Source: Stenotrophomonas sp. SAU14A_NAIMI4_8 (lineage in GTDB: Bacteria > Pseudomonadota > Gammaproteobacteria > Xanthomonadales > Xanthomonadaceae). Taken from it: 64,000 bases of DNA. The position numbers were made by a program, and so were the translations under genes. The notes under the pieces were generated by a model. That model saw only the letters and a list, made by a program, of their open reading frames with translations. It ran no database searches and was not told the origin of the DNA. The stretch covers positions 242,320-306,319 of the forward strand of contig NZ_CP025999.1 in assembly GCF_003086695.1 (NCBI RefSeq), read 5' to 3'. The first letter of the stretch is position 1; each line of letters begins with the position of its first letter. Positions 45,582-55,347 of the stretch are shown here, piece after piece.

Positions 45582-46196
45582 ATGGCCTACAAACGCTCTG
45601 CATTGATGGAAGAACGCCTGGCCGGGGCCCGTGAACGGATCCTGCTGGCCACCCGTGCGCTGGTGGCCGCTGGCGGCTGGCGCAACGCCCCGGTGACCGC
45701 CGTGGCGACCCAGGCCGGCATGTCCACCGGGCTGATCTACCGGCATTTCCCGTCCAAGGCCGAGCTGTTCGTGGAGGTGCTGAACGCGGCCGTGGCCCAT
45801 GAAGTGGCGATCATGGAGCGCATTGCCGCCGCGCCGGGGCCGGTGGGCGAGCGCCTGCGCCTGGCCATCACCGCCTTCGTGCGCCGCGCCCTGGCCGGGC
45901 CGGGGCTGGCCCATGCCTTCATCGTCGAGCCGGTGGACCCGGACGTGGAAGCCGAGCGCATGCGCGGGCGCCGCGCCTTCGGCGATGTGTTCCTGCGCTT
46001 GCTGGAAGAAGGCGTGGCCAGCGGCGAACTGCCGGTGCAGGACACCCATGCTGCCGCCGCGTGCCTGGTGGGGGCGTTCACCGAAGCGATGGTCGGCCCC
46101 ACCGCGCCCAGCCGCGAAGCACACCGCGACGAAGACGCACTGGTGGACGCGATCTGCAGCTTCTGCCTGCGCGCCGTCGGCGCCCCGCTTTCGTAG
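45582..46196 (+). CDS. TetR family regulator, probably of the liu operon
   Basis: 204-aa TetR protein: DNA-binding helices in ERILLATRALVAAGGWRNAPVTAVATQAGMSTGLIYRHFPSKAELFVEVL and a helical ligand domain. Divergent from liuA, so it likely represses isovalerate/leucine catabolism in the absence of an acyl-CoA ligand (inference). Not the MerR-type LiuR known from Pseudomonas. Its stop TAG is part of the GTAG end of a SMAG palindrome (46193-46196). Confidence 0.9.
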   Translation: MAYKRSALMEERLAGARERILLATRALVAAGGWRNAPVTAVATQAGMSTGLIYRHFPSKAELFVEVLNAAVAHEVAIMERIAAAPGPVGERLRLAITAFVRRALAGPGLAHAFIVEPVDPDVEAERMRGRRAFGDVFLRLLEEGVASGELPVQDTHAAAACLVGAFTEAMVGPTAPSREAHRDEDALVDAICSFCLRAVGAPLS

Positions 46197-46246
46197 CGTC
46201 GAGCTTGCTCGACGGTTTCTGTTCGCCGGGCATGGCCCGGCGCTAC
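46193..46246. repeat. SMAG palindrome pair of two sequence types
   Basis: GTAGCGTCGAGC module at 46193-46215 (contains the TetR stop codon) and an inverted CGCCGGGC...GCTAC module at 46224-46246. The two halves come from different SMAG subtypes. Confidence 0.82.
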
Positions 46247-46377
46247 CCGCGTGCGGATGCATGTTGCGCCGCACCAGCACGGGCGCCTGTTGTCGCGCGC
46301 AAACCGCGTTCTATACTCGCCCCTACACGCAGTCGCTCAGCCGTGGTCCCACGACTACCAGCCAGGGGTAACGAAGA

Positions 46378-46896
46378 GTGCGGAATTACGATCTGGAGTT
46401 CCTGAAACGCTTTTCCATGGTGATCGCCCTGTTGGCCGCCATCACCCTTGGCCTGATCCTGCTGGCCGCGTACATCCACACGCGTATTCCGCCTGAAGTG
46501 TCGCCTACGGCGGCCAAGCGCACCGAGCAGCGCATCGCGCCCACGGGTGCGGTGTACGCCGGCAGCACCGGCGCGGCCGCGCAGGCCGCAGCCAAGGCTG
46601 CCGCGCTGGCCAAGGCCGCCGCCCAGGTGGCCTACGGCGGCACCACCGATGGCAAGGTCATCTTCGACAACCTGTGCACCGCCTGCCATACCACCGGTGT
46701 CGGCCAGGCCCCCACCCTGGATCATGCACATTGGGACCAGCGCCTGGCACAGGGCAAGGACACCCTCTACAAGCACGCCATCGAGGGCTACACCGGCCCG
46801 GACGGCGGCATCATGCCGCCCAAGGGCGGCAACCCGGCGCTGACCGAAGAGCAGATCCACGCCACCGTGGATTGGATGCTGGGCAACCTGAAATAA
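46378..46896 (+). CDS. Membrane-anchored c-type cytochrome (cytochrome c5 family)
   Basis: 172-aa electron carrier. An N-terminal membrane helix (14-34) is followed by an alanine-rich tether (61-86) and one haem-binding C100-T-A-C-H104, with the axial Met likely M146 in GGIMPPKGG. The motif order is typical of the cytochrome c5/c555 group. Starts with GTG 46378. It probably shuttles electrons between bc1 and an oxidase in the periplasm. Confidence 0.9.
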   Translation: MRNYDLEFLKRFSMVIALLAAITLGLILLAAYIHTRIPPEVSPTAAKRTEQRIAPTGAVYAGSTGAAAQAAAKAAALAKAAAQVAYGGTTDGKVIFDNLCTACHTTGVGQAPTLDHAHWDQRLAQGKDTLYKHAIEGYTGPDGGIMPPKGGNPALTEEQIHATVDWMLGNLK

Positions 46897-46926
46897 CGGC
46901 CGGACGGGGGAACGGCGAAACGCCCG

Positions 46927-47013
46927 GTAGAGTCGACCGTTGGTCGACTGCTCTTCCCAATGCCACCGAAACGCCCGCGCTGCGCGCGATAGTCGACTGA
47001 CAGTCGACTCTAC
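46927..47013. repeat. SMAG palindrome pair
   Basis: GTAGAGTCGACC module at 46927 and inverted AGTCGACTG...CTCTAC module at 46991-47013, 30 bases after the cytochrome gene. Confidence 0.82.
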
Positions 47014-47137
47014 CCGCCGGTTGCCCCGGTTGCGCTCCCCAGGCGGCTTTGCCGGCCAAGGCCAAAACTGCCCGCGTCGCGGGGGTTTCGCATTTCAGGG
47101 TTAGTCTGTGCGCCTCAATTCATGGAGTCGTGAGTCG

Positions 47138-48583
<1,446 letters not shown>

Positions 48584-48587
48584 GGAT

Positions 48588-48637
48588 TCGCCGGGGCACG
48601 CCCGGCGGCTTTCTGTAGAGTCGAGCCATGCTCGACT
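48588..48637. repeat. CGCCGGG palindrome and SMAG module after the nuclease gene
   Basis: CGCCGGG-gcac-GCCCGGCG hairpin near 48588-48608 without a GTAG end, then a GTAGAGTCGAGCC module at 48615-48637. Confidence 0.7.
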
Positions 48638-48653
48638 GCTGTGGGGAGATGCA

Positions 48654-48749
48654 GGGGTCAGAGCCCATTCCGCTGGAATGGGATCCGACCCCGGGGCAAT
48701 GATCGCGGCAGGGGTCGGATCCCATTCCAGCGGAATGGGCTCTGACCCC
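48654..48749. repeat. Perfect mirrored pair of GGGGTC hairpins
   Basis: The 39-bp element at 48654-48692 (A end first, inner stem CATTCCGCTGGAATG) is repeated as its exact reverse complement at 48711-48749, with an 18-bp spacer. It lies between the convergent nuclease and EamA genes. Confidence 0.9.
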
Positions 48750-48760
48750 GATCCACATGC

Positions 48761-49618
48761 TCACCCCCAGGCGATCAAGCCGATCGCCAGCACCGCCAGC
48801 GCCAGGCCGGTGCGGTTCCACTTCGTGGTGGCCTCGCCGAAGGCGAACACACCCACCAGCGCGCCCAGCACCACCACGCCGATGTTCATGCCGGCGAATA
48901 CCGTGGCCGGGCTGTCCGGCATCGACTGGTGCGCGTGCACATAGAAGAGAATGTTGCCGCCGTTGAGCAGGCCCAGCAGCGCGCCGGCGCCCAGGTTGCG
49001 CCAGGCCAGCCGGCTGCGCCCGCTGAAGTGCCGCCACAGCTGCAGCGCCAGCATCAGCACGAAGGCCACGCTGAAACTGGCCAGCACCGCCGCCATCGAC
49101 GGCGTACCGGACAGCGCCACCTGCTTCAGCAGCACGTCCACCACCGCAAACCCGCCCCACACCCCCAGCAGCCAGCCCCAGCCGCCGGGCGAGGCGGCCA
49201 CGGCCGGCCCGCGCGGGCGCAGGCTGATCGCCACCATCGCCACCAGGCCCAGCGCCAGCCCGGCCAGCTTCCACGGCGTGGCGGTCTGGCCGAAGAACAG
49301 GAAGGCCGCGGCCAGTGACAGCAGCAGCGACAGGCGCTGGGCCACATCGCTGCGCACGATGCCGGCCACCGCCACCGCGCGGCCCAGCACCAGGAAAATG
49401 GTCGGCAGCACCACCGCCAGCGCCAGCAGCGCGGCCCACGGCGCATGCGGTGCGCGCAGCGCATCCAGCGGCGGTTGCAGCACCGCGGCGGTCAGGGTGG
49501 CGGCTACCAGGTAGTTCCAGGTCACCATCTGCGGCACGTCCAGTGCGCGCCGCCCGGCCAGCTTCAACAGCACCGACACCAGCACGCTGCAGATCACAGC
49601 CAGGGACAGATAGAGCAT
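48761..49618 (-). CDS. EamA/DMT family transporter
   Basis: 285-aa inner-membrane protein with about ten hydrophobic helices in two repeats (e.g. LAVICSVLVSVLLKLAGRRAL at the start and TVFAGMNIGVVVLGALVGVFAFGE near the end), as in drug/metabolite transporters. Substrate unknown. Divergent from the following alpha/beta hydrolase gene. Confidence 0.85.
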   Translation of the reverse strand: MLYLSLAVICSVLVSVLLKLAGRRALDVPQMVTWNYLVAATLTAAVLQPPLDALRAPHAPWAALLALAVVLPTIFLVLGRAVAVAGIVRSDVAQRLSLLLSLAAAFLFFGQTATPWKLAGLALGLVAMVAISLRPRGPAVAASPGGWGWLLGVWGGFAVVDVLLKQVALSGTPSMAAVLASFSVAFVLMLALQLWRHFSGRSRLAWRNLGAGALLGLLNGGNILFYVHAHQSMPDSPATVFAGMNIGVVVLGALVGVFAFGEATTKWNRTGLALAVLAIGLIAWG

Positions 49619-49661
49619 GGGGCAGGCACAGGGCAGGGGCGGGGGACGGTATCATGTTGCC

Positions 49662-50333
49662 ATGCGCAATCCCTCGTTCCCCGTTGCTCCCGGCGAAACC
49701 GCCTGTCTTGAACTGGACGGCCCGGCCGGTCCGCTGGAAGTGGTGGTCGATCTGCCCAAGGCCGACGTGCCGGCACAGCCGATCGTGGCCATCGTCTGCC
49801 ATCCGCTGTCCACCGAAGGCGGCACCCTGCACAACAAGGTGGTGACCATGACCGCCACCACCCTGCGCGAGCAGGGCATCGCCACGGTGCGCTTCAACTT
49901 CCGCAGCGTGGGTGGTTCGGCCGGCGACTTCGACCATGGCAATGGCGAACAGGACGACCTGAAGGCCGTGGCCGCCTGGGTGCGCAGCCAGCGCCCGCAG
50001 GATCGCCTGTGGCTGGCCGGCTTCAGCTTCGGGTCGTTCGTTTCGCTGAAGGCCGCCGCTGAACTGCAGCCGGAGGCGCTCATCTCGATCGCACCGCCGG
50101 CTGGTCGCTGGGATTTCGACGGCGTGCAGCCGCCGGCCCGCTGGCTGGTCATCCAGGGCGAACAGGATGAAATCGTCGATCCGCAGGCGGTCTACCAGTG
50201 GCTGGACACCCTGGGCGCGCCGCACGAGCTGGTGCGCATGCCCGACACCAGCCATTTCTTCCACCGCAAGCTGATCGACCTGCGCGGCGCACTCACCCAC
50301 GGCGTGAAGCACTGGCTGGGCGCGGCGGCATGA
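49662..50333 (+). CDS. Alpha/beta hydrolase (esterase/dienelactone-hydrolase-like)
   Basis: 223-aa hydrolase with VCHPLSTEGGTLHNKVV, the nucleophile elbow GFSFGS (Ser in WLAGFSFGSF), VIQGEQDEIVDP (acid) and the histidine in PDTSHFFHRKL. Resembles the short YqiA/Tex30-like single-domain family whose substrates are unknown. Start ATG 49662; its stop overlaps the zapE start (ATGA). Confidence 0.88.
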   Translation: MRNPSFPVAPGETACLELDGPAGPLEVVVDLPKADVPAQPIVAIVCHPLSTEGGTLHNKVVTMTATTLREQGIATVRFNFRSVGGSAGDFDHGNGEQDDLKAVAAWVRSQRPQDRLWLAGFSFGSFVSLKAAAELQPEALISIAPPAGRWDFDGVQPPARWLVIQGEQDEIVDPQAVYQWLDTLGAPHELVRMPDTSHFFHRKLIDLRGALTHGVKHWLGAAA

Positions 50334-51430
50334 ACGAGGCGGTGCAGACCCCCTCGCAGCGCTATGCCGCCGGCGTGGCCCGCGGCGACTGGCAGAACGA
50401 CCCGGCCCAGCACGCGGCCCTGGCCGAGCTGGACCGGATCCACCTGGGCCTGGTGGACAGCGCCGAAGACGGCTGGCTGGACCGCCTGTCCTCGTTCTGG
50501 AAGAAGCCCGAGCCGGTAAAGGGCCTGTATTTCTGGGGCGGGGTGGGGCGCGGCAAGACCTTCCTGGTGGACCTGTTCTACGACGGCCTGCCGATCAAGC
50601 AGAAGTACCGCACCCACTTCCACCGCTTCATGCGCAGCGTGCACGAGCGCCTGCGCGAGCACCAGGGGCAGAGCGACCCGCTGGCGAAGATCGCCCAGGA
50701 ATGGCGCAGCAACCTGCGCGTGCTGGTGCTGGACGAGTTCTTCGTGACCGACATCGGCGATGCCATGCTGCTGGCGCGGCTGCTGGAGCGCCTGTTCGCC
50801 GAGGGCGTGACCCTGGTCACCACCTCCAACACGGCGGTGGAAAACCTGTACCTGAACGGCCTGCAGCGCGAGAGCTTCATGCCGGCCATCGGCCTGCTGC
50901 AGCGCTTCTGCGTGGAGCTGTATGCCGAAGGCACCGAGGACTACCGCATGCGCGCGCTGACCCGTTCGCCGGTGTACCGCGCGCCGCTGGCTGCCGACAG
51001 CGACGGCTGGCTGGGCAGCCGCTGGGCCGAACTGAGCGGTGGGCAGGCGGCCAAGGCCGGCAACATCGAGATCGAGGGCCGCAAGATTCCGGTGCGGGCC
51101 CGGGGCAAGAGCATTGCCTGGTTCGATTTCGCCGCCCTGTGCGAAGGCCCGCGTGGCCCGTCGGATTACATCGAGATCGCGCACGAGTTCAACACGGTGC
51201 TGCTGGGCGGCATTCCCGCCTTCGACCGCCTGAACGAAGATGCCGCGCGCCGCTTCGTGAACCTGATCGACGAGCTGTACGACCGCCACGTCAACCTGGT
51301 CTGCACCGCCAGCACCTCGCCCATCGAGCTGTACAGCGGCCAGCGCCTGCAGGGCGCCTTCGAACGCACCGCCTCGCGCCTGATCGAAATGCAGAGCGCC
51401 GAATACCTGGGCACCCCGCACCGGGCGTAA
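50330..51430 (+). CDS. zapE: Cell division protein ZapE (AFG1-like ATPase)
   Basis: 366-aa P-loop ATPase that binds FtsZ and destabilises its polymers during late division. Walker A GGVGRGKT at 70-77, Walker B LVLDEFFVTDIGDAM, and sensor TTSNTAVENLY. N-terminal SQRYAAGVARGDWQNDPAQ is the family signature. Coupled to the hydrolase gene through a 4-bp overlap. Confidence 0.95.
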   Translation: MNEAVQTPSQRYAAGVARGDWQNDPAQHAALAELDRIHLGLVDSAEDGWLDRLSSFWKKPEPVKGLYFWGGVGRGKTFLVDLFYDGLPIKQKYRTHFHRFMRSVHERLREHQGQSDPLAKIAQEWRSNLRVLVLDEFFVTDIGDAMLLARLLERLFAEGVTLVTTSNTAVENLYLNGLQRESFMPAIGLLQRFCVELYAEGTEDYRMRALTRSPVYRAPLAADSDGWLGSRWAELSGGQAAKAGNIEIEGRKIPVRARGKSIAWFDFAALCEGPRGPSDYIEIAHEFNTVLLGGIPAFDRLNEDAARRFVNLIDELYDRHVNLVCTASTSPIELYSGQRLQGAFERTASRLIEMQSAEYLGTPHRA

Positions 51431-51459
51431 GCAGCTTCTGCTGCCCGGCATCCGCTTTC

Positions 51460-51526
51460 GTAGAGTCGAGCTTGCTCGACTGCTTTCCGCGCGGTGCCAA
51501 CGAGGGTCGAGCAAGCTCGACGCTAC
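51460..51526. repeat. SMAG palindrome pair
   Basis: GTAGAGTCGAGC module at 51460 and an inverted GTCGAGC...GCTAC module ending 51526. The CTAC provides the stop codon of the minus-strand DUF2884 gene. Confidence 0.85.
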
Positions 51527-52290
51527 GGATCGCCGGCCACCTGCACGCCCTCGCTGCGTTCGATCAGCCGCAGCGGCTGCCCCTGGTAGCGCACCTCCAG
51601 AGCATCGTGGGCATCGGCCACGGCGGCCACCAGCGGGCACAGCGCCTGGGCGCTGGCCTCGATGCGCTCGGCGCGGCCTTCCAGCTGCTGTTCCATCTGC
51701 GCGTCCAGGCGGTCGGCGCGCTCCTCCATCGCCTCGCTGCGGCCGGTGACCATCTGCCAGAGCATGCTGCGGGCGATGGACGCGGACAGCGATTCGGCCA
51801 TGTCCTGCACCCTGGCCTCGAAGCCCGGCCCGAACACCGCCTGTTCCCAGTAGCCCTTGCCCAGCGTGCCGCCGATCCAGTCATCGGCCTGCCGGCGCAG
51901 GCGCCGCACCTTGCGGCTGTTGGCGGTGCCGGTGAGGCCCTCATAGACCCCGTCGAGCACATCGAAGCTCAGTCCGCTCACTTCATGGGCCAGCGCCGTG
52001 GCCGCCGGCATCAGCTGCCGCGCCCCGGCCTCCATCTGCCGCAGGCGGGCGGCGTCGGCCTCGCTGACCGGCACGACCGTGTCGTCCAGGCTCAGCACGC
52101 CATCGTGGAACACCACCTCGTGCGGCGCCTGTGGGCCATGCCGCAGCCAGATGCCACCGCTGTCCACCAGCACGTCGTAGTCGGTGCGCATGCCGCACTG
52201 GTCCGAGCGCAGCTGCGGGGCGTCGCCGGCCATCACCGGGGCGGTGGCCAGACAGCCCAGCAGGGCCAGGGCGGGCAGGGTCAGGCGCAT
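51523..52290 (-). CDS. DUF2884 (YggN-like) periplasmic protein
   Basis: 255-aa exported protein of unknown function. Signal peptide MRLTLPALALLGCLATAPVMA, then an N-terminal strand-rich segment (QLRSDQCGMRTDYDVLVDSGG...) and a helical C-terminal part with an (S)(A)SIARSMLW and coiled EAMEERADRLDAQMEQQLEGRAERIEAS region, the DUF2884 pattern. The stop codon TAG (51523-51525) lies in the CTAC end of a SMAG palindrome, so the reading frame ends inside a repeat. Confidence 0.85.
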   Translation of the reverse strand: MRLTLPALALLGCLATAPVMAGDAPQLRSDQCGMRTDYDVLVDSGGIWLRHGPQAPHEVVFHDGVLSLDDTVVPVSEADAARLRQMEAGARQLMPAATALAHEVSGLSFDVLDGVYEGLTGTANSRKVRRLRRQADDWIGGTLGKGYWEQAVFGPGFEARVQDMAESLSASIARSMLWQMVTGRSEAMEERADRLDAQMEQQLEGRAERIEASAQALCPLVAAVADAHDALEVRYQGQPLRLIERSEGVQVAGDP

Positions 52291-52625
52291 GGTGGAATCC
52301 TTTCCGGTCAGTGCAGGGTCCCAGCATCCCGTGCACAGAAGGCGACGTCACCGGCCGGAAGTCATTGCCCGATAGCCATCCATCCGGCCATACAGGCTTT
52401 CCCACCGACTGCCCACCACCTATCCACAGGGTTGTCCCTAGCCAGCTTCATCACTGTCATGTGAAGCTGTCATTGTTCCGTTTCCGCAGCACGTTGTACC
52501 GCCCTTGTGACGCCTTTCGGTATTGACTGCGCAGCCGGTTCCAGCAGGTCTGAAGCGTCCAAACGCGCCGCCGATGGCATGATCCTTGCGCCGCAAGGGA
52601 TTACCCGATTTCACTACATTTGGCG

Positions 52626-52654
52626 TTGACGGCCCCCTCTACCCCCACTATCTT
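52626..52654 (+). promoter_or_regulatory. Probable sigma-70 promoter of nrdAB
   Basis: TTGACG (52626-52631), a 17-bp spacer, and TATCTT (52649-52654). Predicted start near 52661, giving a 5' leader of about 183 bases before the nrdA GTG. Confidence 0.7.
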
Positions 52655-52658
52655 GTGG
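52643..52658. promoter_or_regulatory. NrdR-box-like sequence over the -10
   Basis: CCCCACTATCTTGTGG agrees with about 10 of 16 positions of the NrdR consensus and overlaps the -10, where the repressor would block transcription of ribonucleotide reductase. A second box at the usual helical spacing was not clear. Confidence 0.4.
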
Positions 52659-52681
52659 CCGTCGGTCGCAGCGACCCCAAG

Positions 52682-52788
52682 TGCCGGGGTCCCCGGCAGT
52701 AGCGTTCCGCGACCGTCACCGGCAGTGGCAGGCGCAGGGTCTCAATCCCTGCGACGCCCTCCTGCCACTCTGGGGCGTCAGGTCCCAG
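52682..52788 (+). ncRNA. Structured 5' leader of nrdA (candidate cis-regulatory RNA)
   Basis: Three successive hairpins within the predicted transcript: TGCCGGGG/CCCCGGCA (52682-52698); a nested pair with outer stem AGTGGCAGG (52724-52732) / CCTGCCACT (52761-52769) and inner stem GCAGGG (52734-52739) / CCCTGC (52747-52752); and CTGGG (52770-52774) / CCCAG (52784-52788). It may be a riboswitch or attenuator; no known class is recognised. Confidence 0.45.
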
Positions 52789-52843
52789 GTCGCGTCACCC
52801 CGATGCATCGAGCACCCCCAATCACGCCAAGAGGACACACGCC

Positions 52844-55228
52844 GTGACCACCGAATCCAGCGCCACCATCGAAAAGGAAAGCGAATTCCTGTTGACGTCG
52901 CCGCCGACGTCCAACGCGATGAGCGTGACCAAGCGCAACGGCACGACCGAGCTGGTGGATCTGAACAAGATCGTGCGCGCGGTGCAGCGTTCCTCCGAAG
53001 GCCTGCACGCGGTCGATCCGATGCGCGTGGCCACCCGTACCATTTCCGGCCTGTACAACGGCGCCACCACCCGCGAACTGGACGAACTGTCCATCCGCAC
53101 CGCCGCCCTGCTGATCGGTGAAGAGCCCGAGTACGGCCGCCTTGCCGCACGCCTGCTGGCCAACTACATCGCCAAGGAAGTGTCGGGCCAGGAAATCTAC
53201 GCCTTCTCGCAGTCGGTCAGCCGTGGCCACGAAGTGGGCCTGATCAACGACCGCCTGCTGAACTTCGTGCAGACCAACGCGCGCAAGCTCAACGATGCCA
53301 TCGACATCTCGCTGGACCTGAACTTCGATTACTTCGGCCTGCGTACCCTGTACGACCGCTACCTGCTGCGCCACCCGCACACCCGCAAGGTGATCGAGAC
53401 CCCGCAGCAGTTCTTCCTGCGCATCGCCAGCGCGCTGAGCGAGGACGTGTCCGAGACCCTGGCGCTGTACAAGCGCATGGGCAACCTGGACTACCTGCCG
53501 TCCAGCCCGACCCTGTTCAATTCCGGCACCACCCACGAGCAGCTGTCCTCGTGCTTCCTGCTGGATTCGCCGCAGGATTCGCTGGAATCGATCTATTCCA
53601 AGTACGGCGACATCGCCCAGCTGTCCAAGTTCTCCGGCGGCATTGGCGTCAGCTACACCCGCGTGCGTTCGCGTGGTTCGCTCATCAAGTCCACCAACGG
53701 CCATTCCAACGGCATCGTGCCGTGGCTGAAGACCATGGATTCGTCCGTGGCCGCGGTGAACCAGGGCGGCAAGCGCAAGGGCGCGGCCTGCGTGTACCTG
53801 GAAACCTGGCACGCCGACATCGAGGACTTCCTGGAGCTGCGTGACAACACCGGTGACGAAGCCCGCCGTACCCACAACCTGAACCTGGCCAACTGGGTGC
53901 CGGACCTGTTCATGAAGCGCGTCGAGGCCGACCAGGAATGGTCGCTGTTCGATCCGCGCGTCGTGCCGGAGTTCACCGACCTGTTCGGCGAAGCCTTCGA
54001 ACAGGCCTACGTGCAGGCCGAAGCGCAGGGCAAGGCCAACCGCACCATCTCGGCGCGCAAGCTGTACGCCCGCATGATGCGTACCCTGGCCGAGACCGGC
54101 AACGGCTGGATGACCTTCAAGGACAAGTGCAACCGCGCCAGCAACCAGACGCTGCGCCCGGGCAACGTGATCCACCTGTCCAACCTGTGCACGGAAATCC
54201 TGGAAGTCACGTCCAACGATGAAACCGCGGTGTGCAACCTGGGTTCGATCAACCTGGGCAACCACTTCGACGAGCACAACGAGTTCGATTTCGAGAAGCT
54301 GGCCGAGACCGTGCGCCTGGCCGTGCGCCAGCTCGACCGCGTGATCGACCTGAACTTCTACCCGATCGAAACCGCCCGCCGCGCCAACCTGCGCTGGCGT
54401 CCGGTCGGCCTGGGCTGCATGGGCCTGCAGGACGTGTTCTTCCGCAAGCGCCTGCCGTTCGACAGCGCCGAAGCCCGCGCCCTGTCGAAGAAGATCGCCG
54501 AAACGATCTACTTCCACGCCCTGGAAACCTCCTCGGAGCTGGCCCAGGAACGCGGCAAGCACCCGTCGTTCAACGACACCCGTGCGGCCAGCGGCGAACT
54601 GCAGTTCGACGCCTGGAACGTGGTGCCCGAAGACACCGCGCGCTGGGACGCCCTGCGCGAGCGCATCAAGGAACACGGCCTGCGCAACTCGCTGATGATC
54701 GCGATTGCCCCGACCGCCACCATTGCCTCGATCGCCGGTTGCTACGAGTGCGTGGAACCGCAGGTCTCCAACCTGTTCAAGCGCGAAACCCTGTCCGGTG
54801 ACTTCCTGCAGGTCAACCGCTACCTGGTGAACGAGCTGAAGAAGCTGGGCCTGTGGACCGCCGACATGCGCGATGCCATCAAGCTGGCCGAAGGTTCCAT
54901 CGCCGGCGTGGCGCAGATTCCCGAAGCCCTGCGCCAGGTCTACCGCACCGCATGGGAACTGCCGATGCGTTCGCTGATCGACATGGCCGCCGAGCGTGGC
55001 GCCTTCATCGACCAGTCGGCCTCGCTCAACCTGTTCATGGAAAGCCCGAACATCGGTGCGATGTCGTCCATGTACATGTACGCGTGGAAGCAGGGCGTCA
55101 AGACCACCTACTACCTGCGCTCGCGTCCGGCCACCAAGATCGCCAAGACCACGGTCAGCACCTACACCCCGACCGAAGCGGTGGCCTGCTCGCTGGAAAA
55201 CCCGGAAGCCTGTGAGGCGTGCCAGTAA
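52844..55228 (+). CDS. nrdA: Ribonucleotide reductase class Ia, large (alpha) subunit
   Basis: Reduces ribonucleoside diphosphates to deoxy forms. The 794-aa protein has an N-terminal ATP-cone (about 25-115) for overall activity control, the active-site cysteines C237 (LSSCFLL), radical C449 (SNLCTEI) and C464 (VCNLGSI), and the C-terminal redox pair C790/C793 (EACEACQ). Starts with GTG after AAGAGGA at 52829-52835. nrdB follows 119 bp later, separated by two SMAG modules. Confidence 0.97.
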   Translation: MTTESSATIEKESEFLLTSPPTSNAMSVTKRNGTTELVDLNKIVRAVQRSSEGLHAVDPMRVATRTISGLYNGATTRELDELSIRTAALLIGEEPEYGRLAARLLANYIAKEVSGQEIYAFSQSVSRGHEVGLINDRLLNFVQTNARKLNDAIDISLDLNFDYFGLRTLYDRYLLRHPHTRKVIETPQQFFLRIASALSEDVSETLALYKRMGNLDYLPSSPTLFNSGTTHEQLSSCFLLDSPQDSLESIYSKYGDIAQLSKFSGGIGVSYTRVRSRGSLIKSTNGHSNGIVPWLKTMDSSVAAVNQGGKRKGAACVYLETWHADIEDFLELRDNTGDEARRTHNLNLANWVPDLFMKRVEADQEWSLFDPRVVPEFTDLFGEAFEQAYVQAEAQGKANRTISARKLYARMMRTLAETGNGWMTFKDKCNRASNQTLRPGNVIHLSNLCTEILEVTSNDETAVCNLGSINLGNHFDEHNEFDFEKLAETVRLAVRQLDRVIDLNFYPIETARRANLRWRPVGLGCMGLQDVFFRKRLPFDSAEARALSKKIAETIYFHALETSSELAQERGKHPSFNDTRAASGELQFDAWNVVPEDTARWDALRERIKEHGLRNSLMIAIAPTATIASIAGCYECVEPQVSNLFKRETLSGDFLQVNRYLVNELKKLGLWTADMRDAIKLAEGSIAGVAQIPEALRQVYRTAWELPMRSLIDMAAERGAFIDQSASLNLFMESPNIGAMSSMYMYAWKQGVKTTYYLRSRPATKIAKTTVSTYTPTEAVACSLENPEACEACQ

Positions 55229-55239
55229 CACGCCGCGCC

Positions 55240-55318
55240 GTAGGTGCCGACCGTTGGTCGGCACTCATGCTCGGCTGCACCACGGAAACACCAAGGTAGC
55301 GCCGGGCCATGCCCGGCG
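55240..55318. repeat. Two SMAG modules between nrdA and nrdB
   Basis: GTAGGTGCCGACC module (55240-55264) and GTAGCGCCGGGCC module (55296-55318), both with GTAG on the left, i.e. direct rather than inverted. They lie inside the presumed nrdAB transcript and could form mRNA hairpins that set the NrdA:NrdB ratio. Confidence 0.82.
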
Positions 55319-55347
55319 TTTTGACCCGAGAATTCAAGGAAACACCC

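Larger units (their letters stand above)
52291..52843. other. 553-bp region with nrdA promoter and structured leader
   Basis: No gene found. The left 300 bases show only a palindrome CCTTGC-gcc-GCAAGG near 52583-52597. The right part contains a promoter (52626-52654), an NrdR-like box (52643-52658) and a hairpin-rich leader (52682-52788), each listed separately. Confidence 0.7.

Noticed and set aside
52778..55264. 828-aa open frame antisense to nrdA
   Set aside because: Shadow of the ribonucleotide reductase gene, which has all catalytic cysteines.
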